Below, one piece after another: positions 44,610 to 52,658 of a DNA stretch of 58,997 bases. Within the stretch, counting starts at the first letter, position 1. Each line of letters opens with the position of its first letter. Origin of the DNA: Allomyces macrogynus ATCC 38327 (Eukaryota; Blastocladiomycota; Blastocladiomycetes; Blastocladiales; Blastocladiaceae); NCBI GenBank assembly GCA_000151295.1, contig GG745350.1:800336-859332 (forward strand), read 5' to 3'. A program made the position numbers and the translations under genes. The notes beneath the pieces are model-generated. The model searched no databases. It had not been told where the DNA came from and saw nothing but the letters and a program-made list of their open reading frames with translations.

Positions 44610-47600
44610 ATGGCCGAACTGAACCTCGAGACCCTCGACATGAACCAGGAAGAACGGGTCAGGTTCCTCCCCATCAGGCGCTGCCGGCAGCTTTCGCGTG
44701 CTGCTCACCTGCAATGACTGGGCAGACAGGACATCTGGAAAACGGCGGCTGTTTCGCTGCCAAACGCCCTTGCTGCTGCCGACGACGTTCGCACGGCGCA
44801 CAAGCGCCTTCGCGAATTGGAATTACACGATCGCGAGCACAAACTGCAGGTCGCGGATGCGGTCGAAGCGGTGTACCTCAATGGGTTTGGTCAACAATTG
44901 CACGTTCGAGGAGATTTGCCTGTCGCTCATCTGTTGATGTTTTACCTCTAGCTGTAATCCGGCCCAGGACGAAAAAGTCCGCGAAATCTCGGCCGCTGCG
45001 CCAGATGCGCGCCACCTCCTCAGAGCTCAGAAGCGCTGCGACCTCGCACTGCTCTACTTTCGGTCGAAGTTGAGCCCGGTATGCCTGACTTCAGCGTTTT
45101 TCTGCTTGTTGCTCAATGGCTGACTTCCCTGCTCTGTAGGCCGTGGCACCGGTGCATTCGGCCACCAACCAGAAGCTGCTTGCCGCGATTGCAGGGCTCC
45201 GGCAAGACTTTGCCGATTTTCGGCAAGACTTTGCTAATTTTCGGCGCGACGCTGCTTCCTCCAAGCGCGAGATATTGACGATTGCCGCGTTGGGGGTCAT
45301 TCAAGAGTGGAATACGCGGCGCGCCAAGGAGCGCAACCTGATGGCTTCCAATGCCTACCACTACGCGCTCGTGAGCGCTGCCGGGCTCACTCACGACTCG
45401 CTCGATTATCCCCTTTCCCCCCTCCACCCGTCCCATGATTGTCTGGCAGCTGAGCTTGACGGTGCTAGCTTTTTGGAACGGCACGAACAAGGTACTTGCA
45501 TTTCGGTGGATCTGAATCACGTTTCTCTTCTCCATTTGACTTGGGTCGTGATCACTCTAAATGGGTGTATATCGTGGCCCCAATGGGCCACGATACATAT
45601 CGGGTTTTTGGGATTGCTTACCCCGAGCGTTGCTTACCCCGAGCGTTGCTTACCCCGAGTAAATCCTAATATATCGGGTTTTTGGGATTGCTCACCCCGA
45701 GCGTTGCTTACCCCGAGTAAATCCCGATATCGGGATCCTGGGATGGCTTACCCTGAGCGACTCGGTCTGAATATATACCGTTCCCAATTGCTTACCCCGA
45801 GTAAATCCCGATATCGGGTTTTTGGGATTGCTTACCCCGAGCGACTCACAATCTGAACGCATGCCGTTCCCAATTGCTTACCCCGAGCGAATCCCGGAAG
45901 AGATCCTGGCCCATAACGTGCCTGGGCGGCCAATTGCTTACCCCGAGCGAATCCCGGAAGAGATCCTGGCCCATAACGTGCCTGGGCGGCCAATTGCTTA
46001 CCCCGAGCGAATCCCGGAAGAGATCCTGGCCCATAACGTGCCTGGGCGGCCAATTGCTTACCCCGAGCGAATCCCGGAAGAGATCCTGGCCCATAACGTG
46101 CCTGGGCGGCCAATTGCTTACCCCGAGCGAATCCCGGAAGAGATCCTGGCCCATAACGTGCCTGGGCGGCCAATTGCTTACCCCGAGTAAATCCCGGAAG
46201 AGATCCTGGCCCATAACGTGCCTGGGCGGCCAATTGCTTACCCCGAGTAAATCCCGGAAGAGATCCTGGCCCATAACGTGCCTGGGCGGCCAATTGCTTA
46301 CCCCGAGTAAATCCCGGATCGCACCTCAGCGCCCAGGGCTGGTCCGCGACTCTCAGCAAAAAAAGCGCGTGCGGTGATGCGCCCCGGGAACCTATGGCGA
46401 GCGGCCTTGGTGTGCTTCCCCGCGTCTTCTCCACCCGCGCTGACAACTCATGGGATGGGCCAAGGGGTTGCCCTGAGCACGACCTCAACCACGACCTCTG
46501 AGGTCGTCCTTATTTTCCGTGGCTTACCCTGAGTGTTTTTAGATATCCTCTTTAAGTTTTCTTAGTATGTTAATGTCTGGGGTAAACAAGTGAGTAAGGT
46601 CGTTTAGGTCGTGGTTTCCAGCACAAAGTTGGCCAGAGAGTGGGGAGGGGGGCGTGCAAAAAGCCAGGCAGTTTGGTCCGTGGAGGACGACCTTCACGAC
46701 CTCCCGCCGTTGGCCGCCCCGATCACGTCTGGTGGTCCCCGCCAACGGCCGTTGCTTACCCCGGGTGAGGATATTTTCGTGCCCTCTCCCCACGACCTCT
46801 CTGCGATGCGGTTGGCGAACCCAGGTGGCGAGAAAGGCATGAGGCTTTTTTCCCCAAATCGCCCTGGTGAATGGGCACAATTCGCCAGGGATCCTCTCAG
46901 CGGACGGCTGTGGATCCCGCGGGGCCCCATGCAGCGCAGCGGAATGGGGTGGCGGGCCGTGGACATGGTGCACGAAGACGGCCACTTCAAGTCAAGGGGA
47001 CTTTACTTGAAGCCTTAGTCAAACGTCATGGTGTACCGTCCCTTGCACAGTTCACGGAAGGCGAGGTACATTCGTGAGTCCGCCAGGCCGGCTCGCCGGT
47101 ACGTCTGCGGGAGTGCTCCTGGATGCGCTGTTGTCCTGGATGCTTGCGCGGCGCTCGTCCGCGGCTGATCCGTGGCTTTGGTCTCCAAGCACGACGCTGT
47201 TCTCGACCGGGGATCCTGGCTGTGGTGCGGCATGTTGCCTTGCAGAGAGACGCGCAAGAAAACACATCACGAACGCGTTACCTAACGCGCAAGAATCTTA
47301 ATGGATGACGGTCGTCCCGTTCGCCGATGCCACGATGACCCGATCGTGGGCAACCCACGAGTGGAAGTTGGTCTGCGGAGCGTTTGATGGGAGCTCGATC
47401 ATGACTTCGATCGGCAGGTTCGAGACAACGCCTGACGAGTTCCCGGACATGGCGGACCGGACAACGTCCAGATTGAGCGCCAGCAGGAACTGATTGCCGT
47501 CCTCGTGGTACCCCTGCATCGAGATGACGCCGCGCACGTTGTGGTTGAACGCCGAATTGAGGAGAGCCCAGGACTCCACGGACGATTTGATGGGCTTGTT

Positions 47601-49520
47601 GGGGTACACGGCGTTGCCAATCTTGAACTGGATCGACGAGATCCCTGCGTGAGTCCGGCCATACGTCTTGGAGACGGTCGTGACTGTCTGGGACGATGCC
47701 ACCGCAGCATCCTGAAGCGCGATCAGCAAGGTCGACTGGGACTTGTCGCGGTTGTTGATCACCACGGTGTTCTGCCCAGGGCTTGGCCAGGGATTTGCCC
47801 GTGTCCAGCGCCATGGTGGGGATGGAAGCATACAGGGAACAGATTCTGAGCCGCCTCCACGGCCCGCCACCCCATTCCGCTGCGCTGCATGGGGCCCCGC
47901 GGGATCCACAGCCGTCCGCTGAGAGGATCCCTGGCGAATTGTGCCCATTCACCAGGGCGATTTGGGGAAAAAAGCCTCATGCCTTTCTCGCCACCTGGGT
48001 TCGCCAACCGCATCGCAGAGAGGTCGTGGGGAGAGGGCACGAAAATATCCTCACCCGGGGTAAGCAACGGCCGTTGGCGGGGACCACCAGACGTGATCGG
48101 GGCGGCCAACGGCGGGAGGTCGTGAAGGTCGTCCTCCACGGACCAAACTGCCTGGCTTTTTGCACGCCCCCCTCCCCACTCTCTGGCCAACTTTGTGCTG
48201 GAAACCACGACCTAAACGACCTTACTCACTTGTTTACCCCAGACATTAACATACTAAGAAAACTTAAAGAGGATATCTAAAAACACTCAGGGTAAGCCAC
48301 GGAAAATAAGGACGACCTCAGAGGTCGTGGTTGAGGTCGTGCTCAGGGCAACCCCTTGGCCCATCCCATGAGTTGTCAGCGCGGGTGGAGAAGACGCGGG
48401 GAAGCACACCAAGGCCGCTCGCCATAGGTTCCCGGGGCGCATCACCGCACGCGCTTTTTTTGCTGAGAGTCGCGGACCAGCCCTGGGCGCTGAGGTGCGA
48501 TCCGGGATTTACTCGGGGTAAGCAATTGGCCGCCCAGGCACGTTATGGGCCAGGATCTCTTCCGGGATTTACTCGGGGTAAGCAATTGGCCGCCCAGGCA
48601 CGTTATGGGCCAGGATCTCTTCCGGGATTCGCTCGGGGTAAGCAATTGGCCGCCCAGGCACGTTATGGGCCAGGATCTCTTCCGGGATTCGCTCGGGGTA
48701 AGCAATTGGCCGCCCAGGCACGTTATGGGCCAGGATCTCTTCCGGGATTCGCTCGGGGTAAGCAATTGGCCGCCCAGGCACGTTATGGGCCAGGATCTCT
48801 TCCGGGATTCGCTCGGGGTAAGCAATTGGCCGCCCAGGCACGTTATGGGCCAGGATCTCTTCCGGGATTCGCTCGGGGTAAGCAATTGGGAACGGCATGC
48901 GTTCAGATTGTGAGTCGCTCGGGGTAAGCAATCCCAAAAACCCGATATCGGGATTTACTCGGGGTAAGCAATTGGGAACGGTATATATTCAGACCGAGTC
49001 GCTCAGGGTAAGCCATCCCAGGATCCCGATATCGGGATTTACTCGGGGTAAGCAACGCTCGGGGTGAGCAATCCCAAAAACCCGATATATTAGGATTTAC
49101 TCGGGGTAAGCAACGCTCGGGGTAAGCAACGCTCGGGGTAAGCAATCCCAAAAACCCGATATGTATCGTGGCCCATTGGGCCACGATAGTGTAAGCCGAT
49201 TGGCGCAATGTTCGCGATCGAAGATTGCTCGATCGTTTGTGTGCCACCGGCACTTGTTTGCGGTGGCGAGCACAGCATCTCCCCGAAGACGGTCAAGGAT
49301 CTGTTCACGTTACCGATCGACAAGTTGCAGAAGCTCGAAGGGCTATACAGCGTGCTTTTTGGTGCGGGCTTTCGACTTGGCTGCAATGCTTGGGGTTGCC
49401 CTTGCCTGACCCGATCTGTTCATCTCAGTGAATGCTCAGCACCCCACCGACGGTGCCCCAGCCCAACCTGGATCTCGCCAACCCGCATCGATGGCGCAAG
49501 TCGTCAATGTTGCTCAATAA
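44610..49520 (+). CDS. uncharacterised coiled-coil protein, 'CVPP' family copy A, with a transposable element in intron 5
   Basis: Seven exons: 44610-44657, 44730-44884, 44952-45078, 45140-45370, 45450-45491, 49196-49361, 49429-49520. All phases agree and the product is 286 residues. The first half is Ala/Leu/Glu/Arg-rich helix, likely coiled coil (RTAHKRLRELELHDREHKLQ), with a duplicated RQDFADFRQDFANFRRD stretch. The second half has a compact module, IEDCSIVCVPPALV... SISPKTVKDLFTLP...LQKLEGLYSVLFG, and a short Pro/Gln tail. The same module, with a phase-1 intron right after the final ..FG, is found in copy B at 52659-54256 (SISDTSLVCVPPKIA), so they are paralogues. I do not know the family. 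Intron 5 (45492-49195) is 3,704 nt because it contains the element at 45570-49188; without it and one target-site copy it would be 80 nt. If splicing works the gene is intact. Confidence 0.55.
45565..45569. repeat. target-site duplication, left copy (GTGTA)
   Basis: GTGTA directly precedes the left end of the element; an identical GTGTA directly follows its right end at 49189-49193. Removing the element and one copy restores a continuous host sequence. Confidence 0.8.
45570..45595. repeat. terminal palindrome of the left arm
   Basis: TATCGTGGCCC and its complement GGGCCACGATA are separated by a few bases, so each element end can fold into its own hairpin. The right end has TATCGTGGCCC..GGGCCACGATA at 49164-49188 with one centre base fewer. 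Confidence 0.8.
45881..46320. repeat. 60-bp tandem repeat array, left arm (seven units)
   Basis: The unit starts AGATCCTGGCCCATAACGTG and contains GGCGGCCAATTGCTTACCCC. It repeats with period 60 at 45901, 45961, 46021, 46081, 46141, 46201 and 46261. Units differ only at one two-base site (GAGCGAATCC versus GAGTAAATCC). Because 60 is a multiple of three the array is open in several frames, which creates spurious proteins. Confidence 0.95.
46480..46800. repeat. cluster of ACGACCTC/GAGGTCGT motifs in the left arm
   Basis: Around nine copies of the octamer or its core in both orientations, for example CACGACCTCAACCACGACCTC, TGAGGTCGTCC, TTTAGGTCGTGG, ACGACCTTCACGACCTCC and CCACGACCTCTC. The right arm mirrors them at 48025-48340. 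They may be protein-binding sites of the element. Confidence 0.7.
47015..47233 (-). CDS. small open frame in the element core
   Basis: 72 codons from the ATG at 47233, directly downstream (minus strand) of the capsid-like fragment. It is Arg/Ala/Thr-rich and ends in a more protein-like segment (RMYLAFRELCKGRYTMTFD). It could be the start of the next viral gene, cut off and closed by the left arm, or chance. I do not recognise it. Confidence 0.25.
   Translation of the reverse strand: MPHHSQDPRSRTASCLETKATDQPRTSAAQASRTTAHPGALPQTYRRAGLADSRMYLAFRELCKGRYTMTFD
47298..47855 (-). pseudogene. fragment resembling a double-jelly-roll major capsid protein (polinton-like virus/virophage type)
   Basis: The minus-strand frame gives about 170 clean residues to the stop at 47298. 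Landmarks are ISSIQFKIGNAVYPNKPIKS, SWALLNSAFN, FLLALNLDVVRSAMSGNSSG, LPIEVMIELPS and a final HDRVIVASANGTTVIH. The pattern 'G...YP..PI...E....L..AF', then 'F...LdL......SG', then 'hD.v.....G...v' is what I know from the second jelly roll of polinton-like and virophage capsid proteins; this is from memory of the family pattern, not a search. The N-terminal half is missing. Near 47770-47850 two other frames carry protein-like sequence (LYASIPTMALDTGKSLAKPW), so a frameshift may lie there. The upstream part of the open frame comes from the right arm. An isolated capsid fragment without ATPase, protease or polymerase cannot make particles. Confidence 0.5.
47856..49188 (-). repeat. right inverted arm of the element
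   Basis: 1,333 bp, reverse complement of the left arm but with six instead of seven 60-bp units, which accounts for the length difference of 61 bp. The inner boundary lies where the shared sequence TCCACGGCCCGCCACCCC starts. Confidence 0.9.
48541..48900. repeat. 60-bp tandem repeat array, right arm (six units)
   Basis: Same unit as at 45901 in inverse orientation, with period 60 at 48541, 48601, 48661, 48721, 48781 and 48841. The two units nearest the element centre carry the TAAATCC variant, mirroring the left arm. Confidence 0.95.
49189..49193. repeat. target-site duplication, right copy (GTGTA)
   Basis: Directly follows the element. The next two bases are AG (49194-49195), the proposed 3' splice site of host intron 5. 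Confidence 0.8.
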
Positions 49521-49551
49521 CGAGTTCTTGAGCAGGCGCGGCAGGCGTTCT

Positions 49552-49944
49552 TCACGTACATTGCGGGTAAGTAGCTGATGGTGGCGCTCTTTCGGGCAAT
49601 CGTACGTCATTTTCTTGCTCTCCAAATACGTTGCGTAAGCTAAGCTTGGACATTTCTTTCCAGGCACGCATGGAAATCGCGTCGTCCAGGCCGCTCCTCA
49701 CGTTTTCACCCGAGCATTTTTCATTCTTGTGCGCTCTCCAGTATTTCGAGCCCACCAGCTTGTTGAGCGATCCCCTAATCCCGCAACACCCTCGCACTAG
49801 CTTCTTTGGGAGCTCAACGTCGTTTAGCGTCTGCTCACGCCATTTGACTGCTCGACCTGAAGTATGGCTCTCTAGGACCCGACGCACCTGCACGCCCTCA
49901 GCTGACTCGTTTTTCGTTTTGGTTCGGCGTTTTGTAGCGGCCAA
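49552..49944 (-). pseudogene. unrecognised minus-strand coding fragment, weakly like a Gcr1_C DNA-binding domain
   Basis: About 130 codons, Lys/Arg/Trp-rich, with no ATG at its start (TTG only). The segment SLNKLVGSKYWRAHKNEKCS followed by SGLDDAI recalls the 'sl.eL....WR......R....I' pattern of the Gcr1_C domain found in many fungal proteins. The frame runs over the end of the convergent copy-A gene. It may be an exon of a larger gene, a remnant, or chance. Confidence 0.25.
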
Positions 49945-50403
49945 TTTTGTCGATCATCAAGCCCTGCACCTTGTCCACCAGACCATGTCGGCGTCGGACC
50001 TTGTCGGCCGTCGTCATTCATGTCCACACGTACGTTGTTTCCTCGCTGTTCTTGGCCGCGACTGGCACTGACCATTGTCTGCACGCCGAGGTAGAGTATC
50101 TCCATCACGCCAACCGTTCATGTTTTTCTCCATCAACCGTCGCGAGTCGTCCAAGTGTCCACATTGGTCGTTTTGTTGGTTCGCATTTGATTTTCCGCGT
50201 TTTGTCTCCGCCCTCTACTCCCCTTTCAAACAACCGTTCTGTTTCTTGATGCTTTGTTTCCTCCCTCGGACCGAGTCTTGTTCACGCGCCGCACCTTTGT
50301 TTTCGGCGCCATTCCTGGTCCCTGTCCGCAACAAGTGCTCATATCTCCATCCGTACATCCTCGATTTACGGTTTGCATCCATCGCTTTTATTTCCGTTTC
50401 CGG

Positions 50404-50830
50404 TCATGTCCTGTCAACATCTCTCCTCTCCACGCGCGCCGCATCCGGCCCTGCTGGCCCCGGCGGTACCCCTACCTGGAACCGAATTCCCTTATCGTCA
50501 AAGTAGACGCGCGTCACATTCCAGTGCAGCGAATGGCCCAAGTCGCTCCAGAACTTCGGGAACTCGGCCTCGACCTCGGCGGACGCTGCATCAAACGCAC
50601 GCTCGGTCTCCCCACCCACCCGCGCCGCCTGCTCCTGCAGCACAATCGCATGAAGGATCGACTTGACCATATCGCGCGCCATTGCATTGGTCTGGCGATG
50701 CGCGACCCCAACAGTAGCACCGCGCACAGGCGCGTCAAAGAGCCGGACGATGGAGAGGCCCAGGACGAAGAGGTGTGGGATAGTGTGGGGAAGCGCGCGC
50801 AGGCTTTTGCTCGAGCAGACGCAGACCGTG
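50404..50830 (-). pseudogene. truncated RUS1-family (DUF647) remnant
   Basis: The minus strand encodes a close copy of the C-terminal part of the RUS1-family protein at 55009-56900: [20 protein letters not shown], then [20 protein letters not shown] and [16 protein letters not shown]. Homology continues upstream to TIPHLFVLGLSIVRLF, but a block of about 45 residues present in the intact gene is missing. The core RUS domain is absent. Upstream sequence on the minus strand is unrelated and starts after a run of 16 G (about 50887-50902). The flanking non-coding DNA (50230-50510) also resembles 54840-55130, so the whole segment was duplicated. A short product cannot be excluded, but it would lack the family domain. 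Confidence 0.75.
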
Positions 50831-52658
50831 CGACTGGATCGTGAACTGAAGGATACGGCGTTGGATTCGAGGTCAACAGTGCGCGAGGGGGGGGGGGGGG
50901 GGATGGCCATGTTCAGACCATCGCAATCGGTGATTTGGTGCCGGGCGTATAGGCCTCGAGCGCGGTGGCGAGCGGGCAGCCGTGGCAGGTGGCGTCGGTC
51001 GCGGTGCCCGGGACGTAGTGCATGTCTGTTGACGGGCAGAGCGCGTGAGATCATATCGAATGTGAATGACGGACCGAGATGCGCGTCGGTCAGTCGCCAA
51101 AACTTGTACGATGGCGCATCGTCCTCGACATTAGCGGCTGCGCCCTCGATGAGCGCGCCCGCCCGCTCGGCCATGCCGCGACGTCATCATACTGTTGCTG
51201 CTGGTCGGTCCAAAGGCGGACGGGATGCACTCGGTCGCGATTTGCGGAGGTCGCGAACTCTGTGTTCATGAGGCGGCCGAGCGGGCGCCGCGGCGGCGAC
51301 GGCGCTGCCACTTGGTGCGGTGGAAGCGGCGAGGACGAGCGCGCAGATTATGATGGCGATCAGGCGTGGTAAACGAAGTGGTGAGTGTCGCCTGATGGTG
51401 ATGGTGTGACTATGGGTCGGTTGTCGTCGTTGTAAACAAGAAGAGAGGACCGGTCGGCGCGCGCAACGTGCTGAACTGGGCTTTTGCATGCGCCAACCGA
51501 CCGACCGCGGGCCTCGACATCAATGTTGACCCCGACGTCCCTGTGAACAAAACGCCAACCTGCTTCGCGCGCCCTTGCCGCACCATTAAGTTACTGACCC
51601 GCGTCGTGCGCGCAGACGCGATCCAAGCGGCCTCCGCGTCCCCTTGCCAAGATGTCCATGATGCTCCACGCCGCGCATCGACCGAAGATCATTGATGGTA
51701 AATTTGATGCCTGTACGCGCACACCGCGCGTCGCTTCTCTCATGCCCTCTGGGCCGCCGGCCAACCCGCGGCCCGACGAGCCCCATCGATCACCCCCACC
51801 CCTCTTCACCCGACCGCCGCCGCCGCGGGTCCAAACGCAGCGCGCGTCTCGCATCACATCATCCCCGACCATCGCACGCGCCGTCGCGAACCGCGTGCTC
51901 GGGTCAACGTGCCGGCGCAGGTGGACGCGAAACACGGGCGCTTGCGGCGTGTCGACTGTGATGGTCAACCTGGCGAGTGCGGTGGGCAGGGTGAAGAACG
52001 TGGACCGCGGCCTCGTAGGCGCGGTCTGCGCGCCCGACTAGTGCAGCCACGTGCGCGAGTCCGGTACCGTTGCGCTGGTAGTATGTTCGAACGCGACGCT
52101 CGCGCGCCGACTGTGCAAGCGCGACGCGTTCCAGTACAGGTCCATGTGCGCCGCGCCGACGCCCAACCCGCCCCCCGTCACCGTGCGCGTCGGCTGATGC
52201 GCCTGCTGCAAGTCTTCGGCACGTACGGTTCCGCCGAGGCTGCCACGTGCACGGCCGCTGCCATATTGGTCGCTGGCGAAGTCGGTTCGGTCCCATCCGT
52301 CGAAAACCACGCGACGAGCCGCGCGCCCGTAACGTGTCGCATCGACACGGCCATTGCGCGCCGTGTCGGGCACTGCCGCCAGGCGTCGCGGCACAATGCC
52401 TGGATGCAGTCCGCAACAGGTAATTGCCAGCGTCAGGTGTGAATGACATGGACTTGAGACCACCGCGTCTTGCTCGCTTCACGCCTCGTCATGCACGTTT
52501 GTGACGGGCAGTTGCGGTGTCCTGTCCGCTCGAGCTGCAAGAAATTCGACAACAACGACCGACAAGGACCCTCAATTGGTCAGTAACTGCATTCGGCGAG
52601 GGCAAGCGCATTTTGGTTCGAATTCTTGTCTCAACCCATCCGATTTCAGTCGACCACG
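50831..52658. other. 1.8-kb region without a confident gene
   Basis: It contains the G16 homopolymer at about 50887-50902. On the minus strand from about 52463 to 51591 one frame stays open except for a TAG at 52038, with protein-like parts (HMDLYWNASRL, FFTLPTALARLTITVDTPQ). That may be a broken gene of unknown type. I see no RNA gene. Confidence 0.35.

Larger units (their letters stand above)
45570..46963 (+). repeat. left inverted arm of the element
   Basis: 1,394 bp. From outside inward: a 25-26 bp terminal palindrome; a zone of GCTTACCCCGAG repeats with CCGATATCGG palindromes; seven tandem 60-bp units; an AT-richer spacer with many ACGACCTC copies; and a 117-codon GTG-initiated frame from 46611 that is also present in the right arm. 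Reverse complement of 47856-49188. Confidence 0.9.
45570..49188. mobile_element. foldback-like inverted-repeat transposable element, 3,619 bp
   Basis: The element begins TATCGTGGCCC and ends GGGCCACGATA. It has two long inverted arms (45570-46963 and 47856-49188) that appear essentially identical in reverse complement, apart from one extra 60-bp repeat unit on the left. A unique core of about 890 bp lies between them. The 5-bp duplication GTGTA on both sides shows that it moved in as a unit. No transposase, integrase or protein-primed polymerase gene is present, so it is non-autonomous. Long arms built from tandem repeats are typical of foldback elements. The capsid-like fragment in the core and the 5-bp duplication also recall polinton-like viruses and mavirus-type virophages (5-6 bp duplications). 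The near-identity of the arms suggests recent insertion or ongoing homogenisation. It lies in intron 5 of the copy-A coiled-coil gene. Confidence 0.88.

Noticed and set aside
45901..46320. CRISPR array
   Set aside because: The 60-bp units are identical throughout, with no variable spacers, and the context is a eukaryotic transposon.
45822..46488. Apparent repeat proteins of about 20-residue period inside the element arms, on both strands
   Set aside because: They arise because the 60-bp tandem unit is a multiple of three and stop-free in several frames; no start, domain or codon signal.
45570..49188. LTR retrotransposon or autonomous polinton
   Set aside because: The long repeats are inverted, not direct, and there is no reverse transcriptase, integrase, protein-primed polymerase, packaging ATPase or protease in the core.
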